Source: Pseudomonadota bacterium (GTDB lineage: Bacteria; Pseudomonadota; Gammaproteobacteria; Burkholderiales; Burkholderiaceae_C). From it: a stretch of DNA of 62,295 nt. Location: NCBI GenBank assembly GCA_031119395.1, contig JAVHYA010000024.1:1-62295 (forward strand), in the 5' to 3' direction. The notes under the pieces were generated by a model that saw only the letters and a list, made by a program, of their open reading frames with translations, was not told the origin of the DNA and did no database searches. The translations under genes and the position numbers were made by a program. This document shows, piece after piece, positions 27,702 through 36,926 of the stretch (positions are counted from its first letter, which is position 1; every line of letters begins with the position of its first letter).

Positions 27702-28376
27702 TCAGGCCATCGACATCAGGCGTTCCTTGACGATCATCGAGCCGTCGTCCTGGGTCTGGACGAAGCCGCGCTCTTCCAGGTCCTTCATCACGCGGCTGAC
27801 CATCTCGCGCGACGCACCGACCATCTTGGCCAGGTCCTGGCGCGAGATCTTCTCGCGCACCTTGAGGTTGCCCGCACCGTCGTCGACGGCGAATTCGAGC
27901 AGCGAGCGCGCCACCCGGCCGTACACGTCCATCAGGGCCAGCGATTCGATCTTGCGATCGGCATGGCGCAGCCGCTGCACCAGCCCGCGCATGATGTTGT
28001 ACGACATGGAGGAGTTCTCGGGCAGGCAGCGCGAGAAGGCCTCGCGGCCCAGCATCAAGACATCGGTCTGCACCTCGGTGCGCACCGTGGCCGAATGCGG
28101 CTCGTCGTCGATCAGGCTCATCTCGCCGATGTAGTCGCCCGGCTGCAGGGTGGCCAGGATCACCTCGCGGCCTCGGCTGTCGGCGCTCATCACGCGAGCG
28201 CGGCCGGTGAGGATGATGTAGAGCGCATCGGACTTCTTGCCCTGCTCCACCACGACCTCCGCCCGCTTGAACCGCTTCTTCACAATCGCATCGGCGATGC
28301 TCGCTGACTGAGACGGAGTGAGGGCCGCGAACAGCGGGACGCGCCGCAGCAGTTCAAGATTGGACAACATCGACAT
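27702..28376 (-). CDS. Crp/Fnr-family transcriptional regulator
   Basis: A 224-residue regulator. Residues ~15-130 form a cyclic-nucleotide-binding beta-roll, with GDYIGEMSLIDDEPHSATVRTEVQ resembling the CRP phosphate-binding cassette (E in GEMS, R/T equivalents partly kept). A long dimer helix follows, then a helix-turn-helix ISRQDLAKMVGASREMVSRVMKDLEERGFV. No N-terminal Cys cluster is present, so it is not an Fnr-type oxygen sensor. It sits between ftsK and trxB, transcribed with ftsK and divergent from trxB. A possible minus-strand promoter has a TAAAAT -10 (28400-28405). Confidence 0.9.
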   Translation of the reverse strand: MSMLSNLELLRRVPLFAALTPSQSASIADAIVKKRFKRAEVVVEQGKKSDALYIILTGRARVMSADSRGREVILATLQPGDYIGEMSLIDDEPHSATVRTEVQTDVLMLGREAFSRCLPENSSMSYNIMRGLVQRLRHADRKIESLALMDVYGRVARSLLEFAVDDGAGNLKVREKISRQDLAKMVGASREMVSRVMKDLEERGFVQTQDDGSMIVKERLMSMA

Positions 28377-28459
28377 GCATGGACCCCCGTGTCAGCGCAA
28401 TTTTATGAACGAATGAATTAAAGCAATCGCGCGCATAGAAAATCGGCCATCCGCCAGCA

Positions 28460-28488
28460 TTGAACCGTGCTGGGATACTCCGTATCTA
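28460..28488 (+). promoter_or_regulatory. Probable sigma-70 promoter of trxB
   Basis: TTGAAC (28460-28465) and TATCTA (28483-28488) are separated by 17 bases, 52 bases before the trxB start, in the AT-rich crp/trxB intergenic region. Confidence 0.5.
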
Positions 28489-28495
28489 CTTGTGA

Positions 28496-29500
<1,005 letters not shown>

Positions 29501-29528
29501 CATCCGAACGGCCCGATTCTGTCCAGGG

Positions 29529-29558
29529 TTGGCAGATCGGGCGCGCGCCTGCTAGAAT
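29529..29558 (+). promoter_or_regulatory. Probable promoter of rpmB-rpmG
   Basis: TTGGCA (29529-29534) and TAGAAT (29553-29558) are spaced by 18 bases. The start would lie about 145 bases before rpmB, leaving a long leader that may carry regulation, although no known ribosomal-leader motif was recognised. Confidence 0.6.
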
Positions 29559-29711
29559 CGCGGGCTTTGCTGAATTTGGCGCGTCCGGAGACAGCAGACA
29601 GGGTACCGCCACCTGATTCTGGCGAGGTCAAGCCGCAACACACCCCGTGGTGCTTCGCCAGAGCGATGCCCCCACGCGCAAGGTGCCGGCTGTTCATGAA
29701 AGAGTGTCCTC

Positions 29712-29945
29712 ATGGCACGCGTATGTGAAGTCACGGGCAAGGGCCCGATGGTCGGGAACAATGTCTCCCACGCCAACAACAAAACCAAGCGCCGGTTCAT
29801 GCCGAACCTGCAATACCGCCGTTTCTGGGTCGAGAGCGAGAACCGTTGGGTCCGCCTTCGCGTGTCGAGCGCCGCGCTGCGCCTGATCGACAAGAATGGC
29901 ATCGACGCCGTGCTCGCCGACATGCGTGCACGCGGTCAAGCTTAA
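29712..29945 (+). CDS. rpmB: 50S ribosomal protein L28
   Basis: A 77-residue L28: [33 protein letters not shown] in family order, then [16 protein letters not shown] and a basic C-terminus. Only one zinc-type Cys remains, so it is the zinc-independent form. rpmG follows after 16 bases with GGAG as its ribosome-binding site. Confidence 0.97.
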   Translation: MARVCEVTGKGPMVGNNVSHANNKTKRRFMPNLQYRRFWVESENRWVRLRVSSAALRLIDKNGIDAVLADMRARGQA

Positions 29946-29961
29946 TTAAGGAGCGATCACC

Positions 29962-30135
29962 ATGGCTACGAGCAAAGGCGGCCGCGAGAAGATCAAGCTG
30001 GAGTCCACTGCGGGCACCGGCCACTTCTACACCACGAGCAAGAACAAGAAGACGATGCCCGAGAAGATGTCGATCATGAAGTTCGACCCCAAGGCGCGCA
30101 AGCACGTCGAGTACAAGGAAATCAAGCTGAAGTAA
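29962..30135 (+). CDS. rpmG: 50S ribosomal protein L33
   Basis: A 57-residue L33 ([20 protein letters not shown], then [21 protein letters not shown]). The GGAG of TTAAGGAGCG precedes the ATG by eight bases. No CxxC pairs are present, so this is the zinc-independent (C-minus) form. It forms a two-gene operon with rpmB. Confidence 0.96.
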   Translation: MATSKGGREKIKLESTAGTGHFYTTSKNKKTMPEKMSIMKFDPKARKHVEYKEIKLK

Positions 30136-30154
30136 TTCGGCTTGACCCCGCGAG

Positions 30155-30183
30155 AAACCCGCTGCGATCCAGCGGGTTTTTTG
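30155..30183 (+). terminator. Terminator of rpmB-rpmG
   Basis: AAACCCGCTG (30155-30164) pairs with CAGCGGGTTT (30170-30179), followed by more T residues, 20 bases after the rpmG stop. Confidence 0.92.
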
Positions 30184-30272
30184 TTGGCCGCGCAGGAGCG
30201 ACGGCGTCGAGGGCGGCGGACCCCGCACCTGCGCGCTCGCCGGACTGGCGCATCGCACGTCCACCCGAAAGC

Positions 30273-30300
30273 CAAAAGAAAAGCCGACTTGCGTCGGCTT
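30273..30300 (-). terminator. Terminator of the desaturase gene
   Basis: The perfect stem AAGCCGAC/GTCGGCTT (30281-30300) is followed on the minus strand by TTCTTTT, 48 bases past the desaturase stop. Confidence 0.8.
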
Positions 30301-30347
30301 TCTTCATTGGCCCCTGCGCCCGGAGCGCAGAGGCATCGACCAGGCGA

Positions 30348-31562
30348 TCAGGCTCGTGCCGCACGCAGGCGGATCGAGAACTCCCGCAAGGCCGAGATGC
30401 CGCTCGCCTCGGCGCGGTGGCACCAGGCCGCCAGGTCCGCAGCCAGCTGCTCGCGTGACTGCGAGGTGTTCATCCACATCTGGCGCAATTCCTCGCGCAT
30501 GACGACCATCTTGTCGAGCACCGGATGCGCCTGGCGCGCCTGCACGAGGTGCGTGCGGGCCGAGGCGGGCACCTTGTCGTCGTCGCGGTGCAGCCAGCGC
30601 TTGGCCGCCTTCAAGACCGAGAGGTCAGCACCCTTGTCCTTCAGTTGCGCGATCTCCTGCTTGCAGGCGCGGCGCATCTCGCGGGCGTAGCCGGCCATCA
30701 CCTCGTAGCGATTCGCGATGACGGCCTCGAGCGTCTTCTCGTCGGCCACGGGGCGCACATCGCCCATCTGCAGCTTCGGCGGCACCTTCTTGACCTTGGC
30801 CCAGCCGATCTTCTGCATCAGGCTGATGTAGACCCAGCCGATGTCGAACTCGTACTTCTTGACCGAGAACTTGGCCGAGGTCGGGTAGGTGTGGTGGTTG
30901 TTGTGCAGCTCTTCGCCGCCGATGATCACGCCCCACGGGGTGAGGTTGGTGCTGGCGTCCTGCGCCTCGAAGTTGCGGTAGCCCCAGTAGTGGCCCAGGC
31001 CGTTGACGACGCCGGCCGCCCAGAACGGGATCCACAGCATCTGCACCGCCCACACCGTGGCACCCACGGCGCCGAACAGGGCGAGGTTCAGCACCAGCAT
31101 CAGGCCCACGCCCTGCCAGCCGAAGCGGCTGTAGACGTTGCGCTCCATCCAGTCGTCGGGCGTGCCGTGACCGAACTTCTTCATCGTTTCCTGGTTGCGC
31201 GACTCGGCGCGGTACAGCTCGGCGCCGCGCCACATCACGGTGTCGATGCCGCGCGTCTGCGGGCTGTGCGGGTCCTCTTCCGTTTCGCACTTGGCGTGAT
31301 GCTTGCGGTGAATGGCCACCCATTCCTTGGTCACCATGCCGGTGCCGATCCACAGCCAGAAGCGGAAGAAGTGGGACGGAATCGCCCCCAGGTCCATCGA
31401 GCGGTGGGCCTGCGTGCGGTGCAGGAACACGGTCACCGCGACGATGGTGATGTGCGTGGTGGCCAGCGTGTACAGCACGATCTGCCACCAGGTCAGGTCC
31501 CACAGGCCGTGGCCGAGCCAGTCGATGGCCGAGCTCAGAACGGCGGAGTCAGGAAAGATCAA
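30348..31562 (-). CDS. Acyl-CoA desaturase (membrane di-iron fatty acid desaturase)
   Basis: A 404-residue polytopic protein with the three His boxes of delta-9 type desaturases: HRTQAHRS (near residue 48), HRKHHA (near 85) and HNNHH (near 220). Hydrophobic segments flank the boxes. The ~130 residues after the last box are hydrophilic and helical, longer than in minimal DesA. It introduces a double bond into membrane acyl chains using an electron donor not encoded adjacently. It is monocistronic with its own terminator; a 130-base gap separates it from the methyltransferase gene. Confidence 0.92.
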   Translation of the reverse strand: MIFPDSAVLSSAIDWLGHGLWDLTWWQIVLYTLATTHITIVAVTVFLHRTQAHRSMDLGAIPSHFFRFWLWIGTGMVTKEWVAIHRKHHAKCETEEDPHSPQTRGIDTVMWRGAELYRAESRNQETMKKFGHGTPDDWMERNVYSRFGWQGVGLMLVLNLALFGAVGATVWAVQMLWIPFWAAGVVNGLGHYWGYRNFEAQDASTNLTPWGVIIGGEELHNNHHTYPTSAKFSVKKYEFDIGWVYISLMQKIGWAKVKKVPPKLQMGDVRPVADEKTLEAVIANRYEVMAGYAREMRRACKQEIAQLKDKGADLSVLKAAKRWLHRDDDKVPASARTHLVQARQAHPVLDKMVVMREELRQMWMNTSQSREQLAADLAAWCHRAEASGISALREFSIRLRAARA

Positions 31563-31692
31563 GTTCGGTTCTCCAATGGCGGGCGAAGGCCGGCCTTGTC
31601 AGATGAGTCCCACATTTTAAGGGCCACGGGGTGTTTTAACCCCTTGTTTTCCCTCAAGAAATAGGACATTACCTGACGTTGGAGCCGCGCAT

Positions 31693-32964
31693 CTAGACGC
31701 GGTTCCACACCGCGGCGAAAAAACCGTCCGTCGCGTGTCGGTGCGGCCAGAGACGCAGGTAGCGCTGCCCGCTCTCCCCACCGGCGGCGAGCGTGGCAGC
31801 CCGGTCGACTTTCAGCCCCGCCAGCAGCTCCCCGGCCTCCACAGGCTGGAAGTCCGGGTGCGCAGCCGAAAAGGCCTCCGCAATCGCCTCGTTTTCCTCC
31901 GGCAGCACGCTGCAGGTGGCGTAGACGAGGCGTCCGCCCGGCTTCAACAGGCGCGCGGCGCTGTTCAGGATGGCGGCCTGCTTCTGCTCCAGTTCCTTGA
32001 CCGATTCGGGCGACTGGCGCCATTTCAGGTCGGGATTGCGCCGCAGCGTGCCCAGTCCGGAGCACGGCGCGTCGACCAGCACCCGGTCGATCTTGCCGGC
32101 GAGGCGCTTGATCCGGTCGTCGCGCTCGTGCGCGATGGCCGCCGGGTGCACGTTCGACAGCCCGCTGCGCGCAAGGCGCGGCTTGAGCGCCTCCAGCCGG
32201 TGGGCCGAGGTGTCGAAGGCATACAGCCGCCCGGTGTTGCGCATCGTCGCGCCGATGGCCAGCGTCTTGCCGCCCGCGCCGGCGCAGAAGTCCACCACCA
32301 TCTCACCGCGCTTGGCATCGAGCAGCAGCGCGAGCAGCTGCGAGCCCTCGTCCTGCACCTCGACCGCACCGCGGGTGAAGGCGTCGAGTCGGTTGACCGG
32401 CGGCTTGCCCTCGACGCGCAGTCCCCAGGGCGAGTACGGCGTTGCGACGGACTTGATCGCTGCCCGCGCAAGCTCCTCGCGCACCTCGGCCCTTTTTGCC
32501 ACCAAGGCATTGACCCGCAGGTCCAGGGGCGCGGGCTGCTGCAGCGCTTCGGCCAGCGCCCAGAACTCGTCGCCCAGCTGGGCCTTGAGCGGCGCCGCCA
32601 GCCATTCCGGCAGGTTGTGGCGGTGGCGCTCCAGCAGGTCGGCCGGGGCCACGGCGTCGCAGGCGTCGAGCCAGCGCTTCTCGGTGTCGTTCAGCGCGCT
32701 CTTGAGGAAGTCGCGCGGGCCGTGGAAGCCCAGGATCGCCAGGCGGCGCTCCTTCGGACCCGTGCCCGAGGGCGCGAGGTGGTCGAACAGCAGCTTCTTG
32801 CGCAGCACGGTGTAGACCGTCTCGGCGAGAGTGGCGCGCTCGCGCGGGCCGAGCTGGCGGTTGTCGCGGAAGTAGCGCGACACCACCGCGTCGGCGGGGT
32901 GATCGAATTTCACGACGAGGCCGACCAGCGTGGCGCAGGCGTCGAGCAGGGCTTTGGGATGCAT
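31693..32964 (-). CDS. RsmB/NOP-family RNA (cytosine-5) methyltransferase
   Basis: A 423-residue SAM-dependent m5C methyltransferase. The N-terminal helical domain resembles the RsmB-associated fold. SAM motifs are VVDFCAGAGGKTLAIG (near residue 245), VLVDAPCSGLGTLRRNPD with the release Cys, and VYATCSVLPEENEAI with the catalytic Cys. E. coli RsmB modifies 16S C967; this one is a paralogue-level match, so the exact target is open. It is divergent from the DUF1653 gene. Confidence 0.9.
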   Translation of the reverse strand: MHPKALLDACATLVGLVVKFDHPADAVVSRYFRDNRQLGPRERATLAETVYTVLRKKLLFDHLAPSGTGPKERRLAILGFHGPRDFLKSALNDTEKRWLDACDAVAPADLLERHRHNLPEWLAAPLKAQLGDEFWALAEALQQPAPLDLRVNALVAKRAEVREELARAAIKSVATPYSPWGLRVEGKPPVNRLDAFTRGAVEVQDEGSQLLALLLDAKRGEMVVDFCAGAGGKTLAIGATMRNTGRLYAFDTSAHRLEALKPRLARSGLSNVHPAAIAHERDDRIKRLAGKIDRVLVDAPCSGLGTLRRNPDLKWRQSPESVKELEQKQAAILNSAARLLKPGGRLVYATCSVLPEENEAIAEAFSAAHPDFQPVEAGELLAGLKVDRAATLAAGGESGQRYLRLWPHRHATDGFFAAVWNRV

Positions 32965-33028
32965 AGGGCGGCGATTGTCCCACCCGACCCGCCAGCGCCC
33001 GGCGGGAACACCGGCCTATGCTCGGCCC

Positions 33029-33265
33029 ATGACGGACGACGACCTGCCCCCACTCCCCGACCTGCCGACCGGCCGCTACCGCCACTACAAGGGCGGCGAG
33101 TACGAGGTGATGGGCACCGTGCGCCACAGCGAGACGCTGGAGCCCCTGGTGCTGTACCGCGCGCTCTACGGGGCCCGCGGCCTGTGGGTGCGGCCGGCCG
33201 CGATGTTCCAGGAAGAGGTCGTGATCGGCGGCCATCGGCAACCGCGCTTCCAGCGCCTCGACTGA
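33029..33265 (+). CDS. DUF1653 domain protein
   Basis: A 78-residue protein matching DUF1653: GRYRHYKGGEYEVMGTVRHSETLEPLVLYRALYG, then LWVRPAAMFQEEV. The function of the family is unknown; the small beta fold resembles SH3-like modules. The ATG at 33029 is chosen because the frame before it overlaps the methyltransferase gene. Repeat copy E begins almost immediately after its stop. Confidence 0.88.
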   Translation: MTDDDLPPLPDLPTGRYRHYKGGEYEVMGTVRHSETLEPLVLYRALYGARGLWVRPAAMFQEEVVIGGHRQPRFQRLD

Positions 33266-33266
33266 C

Positions 33267-33326
33267 AACGAAATGGTCCGCAAACGCCCGACCAGCGGGC
33301 GCTGACCGCTACTGATTCGATAGCAA
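33267..33326 (-). repeat. Dispersed ~65-bp repeat, copy E (diverged)
   Basis: Inverse copy between the convergent DUF1653 and lipoprotein genes. The head TTGCTATCGAATCAGTAGC is kept and the rest (CAGCGCCC, GGTCGGGCGTTTGCGG) is diverged. Confidence 0.65.
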
Positions 33327-33338
33327 ATCGCCGGCAGG

Positions 33339-33677
33339 TCAGCCGCAGCGCACCGTCTTCACGCGGTTGCGCGCATCCAGATCGATGTTCACCCGGGCCG
33401 GGTTGAAGTCCATCGTCGCCGGCTGGCCGGGCTTGAGGACCCGTGCGCTGGCGGCGTTGGCGCGGGCACGCACGGCGGCTTCGAGTTGCGGCGTCATCGG
33501 CTGGCCGACCGCGAACTGGGCGCCGGCGGCCTCACAGGCCGGCGGTGGAGGCGGCGGCGGCGCGGCGGGTGCAGCCGCCTGGGGCGGCGTGGCCGGGGCG
33601 GGCGCGGGGGCCGAGGCGCAACCGGCCAGTGCAGTGGCCACCAGCGCAGCCAGAAGAATGGAAGGGGAACGGGTCAT
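33339..33677 (-). CDS. Lipoprotein with I78-type peptidase-inhibitor domain
   Basis: A 112-residue lipoprotein. The signal (ILLAALVATALAGC) ends in a lipobox, followed by a Pro/Ala-rich linker with a run of seven Pro. The C-terminal ~55 residues (VGQPMTPQLEAAVRARANA, ARVLKPGQPATMDFNPARVN, VKTVRCG) fit the I78 inhibitor family of subtilisin-like proteases, with a likely disulfide between the Cys of PACEAAG and the final CG. The second of two close ATGs (33677) is favoured because GAGGAG then lies eight bases upstream. Confidence 0.75.
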   Translation of the reverse strand: MTRSPSILLAALVATALAGCASAPAPAPATPPQAAAPAAPPPPPPPACEAAGAQFAVGQPMTPQLEAAVRARANAASARVLKPGQPATMDFNPARVNIDLDARNRVKTVRCG

Positions 33678-33732
33678 CGACATCTCTCCTCGGCCCAACG
33701 GGCCATGTCATACAAGCAAAGTGGTCCGCCCA

Positions 33733-34341
33733 TCACGTCGCGCGGGCAACGACCTCTGACGAAGCCGCCAGCCACTGCTCCACGGCCAACGGGTAGATCC
33801 GATGCTCCTGCGACAGCACCCGCGCCGCCAGCGACTCGGGCGTGTCGTCCGGCAGGACCGGCACCGCCGCCTGCGCGAGGATGGGGCCGTGGTCCAGCTC
33901 GGTCGTCACCTGGTGCACCGTGGCGCCGGCTACGCGGCAACCGGCCTCGATCGCGCGGCGGTGCGTGTGCAGGCCCGGGAAGGCCGGCAGCAGCGACGGG
34001 TGGATGTTGATCAGCCGCCCGGCGTAGCGCTCGACGAAGCCCGGTGTGAGGATGCGCATGAAGCCCGCCAGCACCACCAGTGCGGGCGAATGCGCATCGA
34101 TGGCCGACGCCAGCGCGGCATCGAAGGCCTCGCGCGACTCGAAGGCCTTGTGGTCCACCGCACCGGTGGCGATGCCCTCGCCCCGCGCCCAGGTCAGGCC
34201 GGCGGCGTCGGGCCGGTTGCTCAGCACCGCGGCCACACGGGCGTCGAAGCGCTGGGCCCAGCGCCCGGCGGCGGCGGCGCGCACGATCGCCGCCATGTTC
34301 GAGCCGCTGCCCGAGATCAGGATGACGATGTGGCGCGGCAT
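33733..34341 (-). CDS. purN: Phosphoribosylglycinamide formyltransferase
   Basis: A 202-residue PurN transferring formyl from 10-formyl-THF to GAR in purine synthesis. The N-terminus VILISGSGSNMAAIVRA binds substrate, LAGFMRILTPGFVERY and INIHPSLLPAFPGLHTH (active Asn and His) are complete, and the Asp lies in VTTELDHGPILAQ. It is divergent from the acyl-CoA dehydrogenase operon. Confidence 0.96.
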   Translation of the reverse strand: MPRHIVILISGSGSNMAAIVRAAAAGRWAQRFDARVAAVLSNRPDAAGLTWARGEGIATGAVDHKAFESREAFDAALASAIDAHSPALVVLAGFMRILTPGFVERYAGRLINIHPSLLPAFPGLHTHRRAIEAGCRVAGATVHQVTTELDHGPILAQAAVPVLPDDTPESLAARVLSQEHRIYPLAVEQWLAASSEVVARAT

Positions 34342-34514
34342 CAGCGCGCGCCCGCGTACCGAAAGGGGGGCAGGAAGGCCGCATCGGCGCGGCGGGCAAG
34401 GGGTCGGAAGGCGGGAGCGCGGGTCATACTGGCGCGGATTATCTTCGTGTCGCCGGCCGGACTTGCGTTTGCGAACGACCGTGCTAAAAACCCGTATTCT
34501 CTGGAGACTCCCCC

Positions 34515-35696
34515 ATGGATTTGGCCTTCACCCCCGAGGAACAGAAGTTCCGCGAAGACATCCGCGCCTGGGTCGCGGACAACCTGCCCAAGCACATCTC
34601 GCACAAGGTGCACAACGCGCTCGAGCTGACGCGCGACGATATGCAGACCTGGGCGAAGATCCTCGGCAAGAAGGGCTGGCTGGGCTACGGCTGGCCCAAG
34701 GAATTCGGCGGCCCCGGCTGGACCGCCATCGAGAAGCACCTCTTCGAAGAGGAATGCGCCATGGCCGGCGCGCCGCGCATCGTGCCCTTCGGCCCGGTGA
34801 TGGTGGCTCCGGTCATCATGGCCTACGGCAACAAGGAGCAGCAGCAGCGCCTGCTGCCCGGCATCGCCAGCGGCGAGGTCTGGTGGAGCCAGGGCTACAG
34901 CGAACCGGGCTCGGGTTCGGACCTGGCCTCGTTGCGCACCAAGGCCGAACGCAAGGGCGACAAGTACATCATCAACGGCCAGAAGACCTGGACCACCCTG
35001 GGCCAATACGGCGACTGGATGTTCAACCTCGTGCGCACCAGCAGCGAGGGCAAGCCGCAGACCGGCATCAGCTTCATCGTGCTCGACATGAAGTCGCCCG
35101 GCGTGACGGTGCGGCCGATCAAGCTGCTGGACGGCGGCTTCGAGGTCAACGACGTGTTCTTCGACAACGTCGAGGTGCCGGCGGAGAACCTGATCGGCGA
35201 GGAGAACAAGGGCTGGACCTATGCCAAGCACCTGCTCTCCCACGAGCGCACCAACATCGCCGACGTGAACCGCGCCAAGCGTGAACTCGAACGCCTCAAG
35301 CGCATCGCCAAGGCCGAGGGCGTGTACGACGACCTGCGCTTCCGCGACGAGATCGCCAAGCTCGAAGTCGACATCGTCGCGCTCGAGATGCTCGTGCTGC
35401 GCGTGCTGTCGGCCGCCACCTCGGGCAAGAACTCGCTGGACATCGCCGGCCTGCTCAAGATCAAGGGCAGCGAGATCCAGCAGCGCTACACCGAACTCAT
35501 GATGCTCGCCGGCGGCGCGTACTCGCTGCCGCTGATCCGCGAGGCGATGGAGGCCGGCTGGCAGGGCGACTTCCCCGGCGGCAACCCCGCGCTGGCGCCT
35601 TTGGCGTCGAACTTCTTCAACTACCGCAAGACCACGATCTACGGCGGTTCGAACGAAGTGCAGAGAAACATCGTTGCTCAGACCGTGCTCGGCTGA
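34515..35696 (+). CDS. Acyl-CoA dehydrogenase, large subunit (PimC-like)
   Basis: A 393-residue FAD enzyme of the acyl-CoA dehydrogenase family: QGYSEPGSGSDLASLRTKAER binds FAD and substrate, WTTLGQYGDWMF follows, and the C-terminal IYGGSNEVQRNIVAQTVLG is family-typical. Sequence style and its immediate partner resemble the PimC/PimD pimeloyl-CoA dehydrogenase pair of Rhodopseudomonas and other heteromeric enzymes, so a dicarboxylyl-CoA or complex acyl-CoA substrate is plausible. The next gene starts 12 bases after its stop. Confidence 0.88.
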   Translation: MDLAFTPEEQKFREDIRAWVADNLPKHISHKVHNALELTRDDMQTWAKILGKKGWLGYGWPKEFGGPGWTAIEKHLFEEECAMAGAPRIVPFGPVMVAPVIMAYGNKEQQQRLLPGIASGEVWWSQGYSEPGSGSDLASLRTKAERKGDKYIINGQKTWTTLGQYGDWMFNLVRTSSEGKPQTGISFIVLDMKSPGVTVRPIKLLDGGFEVNDVFFDNVEVPAENLIGEENKGWTYAKHLLSHERTNIADVNRAKRELERLKRIAKAEGVYDDLRFRDEIAKLEVDIVALEMLVLRVLSAATSGKNSLDIAGLLKIKGSEIQQRYTELMMLAGGAYSLPLIREAMEAGWQGDFPGGNPALAPLASNFFNYRKTTIYGGSNEVQRNIVAQTVLG

Positions 35697-35708
35697 TCGG
35701 AGACTCAG

Positions 35709-36824
35709 ATGGACTTCAATTTCTCGGACGACCAGCAGCAACTGCGCGACGCCGTCGCCAAGTGGGTGGAAAAGGGCTACGACTTCGAGCGTCGCCGCAA
35801 GATCGAGGCGGCGGGCGGCTTCGACCGCACCGCCTGGAACGAACTCGCTGAACTGGGCCTCGCCGGCCTGTACATCCCCGAGGACGACGGTGGCCTGGGC
35901 ATGGGCCCGGTCGAGGGCATGGTGGTGCTCGAGGAGCTCGGCCGCGGCATCGTGCTGGAGCCGCTGGCGCAATCGCTGATCGCCGGCGCCGTGCTGGCCG
36001 GCCATGCCGACGCCGCCACCAAGCAGGCGTGGCTGCCGCGCATCGCCAGCGGCGAAGCGCTGGTCGTGCTCGCCTGGCAGGAAAAGAAGGCACGCTGGCG
36101 CCTGGACGCCTGCGCGGCCACCGCCAAGAAGGCCGGCGACGGCTACACGGTGCACGGCACCAAGGGCGTGGTGCCTGCAGGCGACCAGGCCGATGCGTAC
36201 CTCGTTCCGGCCCAGCTCGACGGCAGGATCGCCCTCTTCCTGGTCGAACGCTCGGCCGACGGCGTGGCCGCCCGCGGCTATGTCACCCAGGACGGCAGCC
36301 GCGCGGCCGAGGTGGTGTTCGACAACGCCGCCGCGACGCTGGTTGCCGCCGACGGCCTGCCGGTGCTCGAGCATGCGGTGGACATCGGCATCGCCGCCAC
36401 CTGCGCCGAGGGCGTGGGCGTGATGGACAAGACGCTGGCGCTCACCGTCGAGTACATGAACACGCGCAAGCAGTTCGGCGTGCCGATCGCCAGCTTCCAG
36501 GCCCTGCGCCACCGCGTGGCCGACATGAAGATGCAGCTGGAACTGGCGCGCTCGATGAGCTACTACGCCAGCCTCAAGCTCAACGCCCCCGCCGCCGAGC
36601 GCCGCCAGGCGATGGCACGCGCCAAGTACCAGCTCGGCGTGGCCATGCGCTTCGTCGGCCAGCAGTCGGTGCAGCTGCACGGCGGCATCGGCGTGACCGA
36701 CGAGTACATGGGCAGCCACTACTTCCGCAAGCTCACGCAGATGGAGATGGTGTTCGGCGACACCCTGCACCACCTGGGCGAGGTGTCGGCCCGCATGACC
36801 GACACCGCCGGCGTGTTCGCCTGA
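35709..36824 (+). CDS. Acyl-CoA dehydrogenase, small subunit (PimD-like)
   Basis: A 371-residue second subunit. The N-terminal helical domain (MDFNFSDDQQQLRDAVAKWV) and the C-terminal domain (GVPIASFQALRHRVADM, HGGIGVTDEYMGSHYF) are intact, but the middle FAD loop (QEKKARWRLDACAATAKKA) and the C-terminus differ from catalytic subunits, and no YGG-EIQRN motif occurs. In alpha2beta2 enzymes one subunit commonly lacks the catalytic Glu, which fits. It is followed at once by the terminator made by repeat copy F. Confidence 0.88.
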   Translation: MDFNFSDDQQQLRDAVAKWVEKGYDFERRRKIEAAGGFDRTAWNELAELGLAGLYIPEDDGGLGMGPVEGMVVLEELGRGIVLEPLAQSLIAGAVLAGHADAATKQAWLPRIASGEALVVLAWQEKKARWRLDACAATAKKAGDGYTVHGTKGVVPAGDQADAYLVPAQLDGRIALFLVERSADGVAARGYVTQDGSRAAEVVFDNAAATLVAADGLPVLEHAVDIGIAATCAEGVGVMDKTLALTVEYMNTRKQFGVPIASFQALRHRVADMKMQLELARSMSYYASLKLNAPAAERRQAMARAKYQLGVAMRFVGQQSVQLHGGIGVTDEYMGSHYFRKLTQMEMVFGDTLHHLGEVSARMTDTAGVFA

Positions 36825-36839
36825 CCCCGCCAACGCAGC

Positions 36840-36907
36840 TCGCTACAAATTTCATAGCTGCTCCCGCCCGCCAGTCCTGCGCTGGCGGGCTTTTTTGTTT
36901 ATAAGTC
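36840..36907 (+). repeat. Dispersed ~65-bp repeat, copy F
   Basis: The head CGCTACAAATTTCATAGCTGCTC matches in pieces; the second half has evolved into a hairpin, CCCGCCAG/CTGGCGGG, followed by six T residues, then TTTATAAGTCGAA. Confidence 0.75.
36866..36896 (+). terminator. Terminator within repeat copy F
   Basis: The perfect 9-bp stem GCCCGCCAG (36866-36874)/CTGGCGGGC (36882-36890) and six T residues end the acyl-CoA dehydrogenase operon 41 bases past its stop. Confidence 0.92.
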
Positions 36908-36926
36908 GAAGCCAGGAGACATTGCC

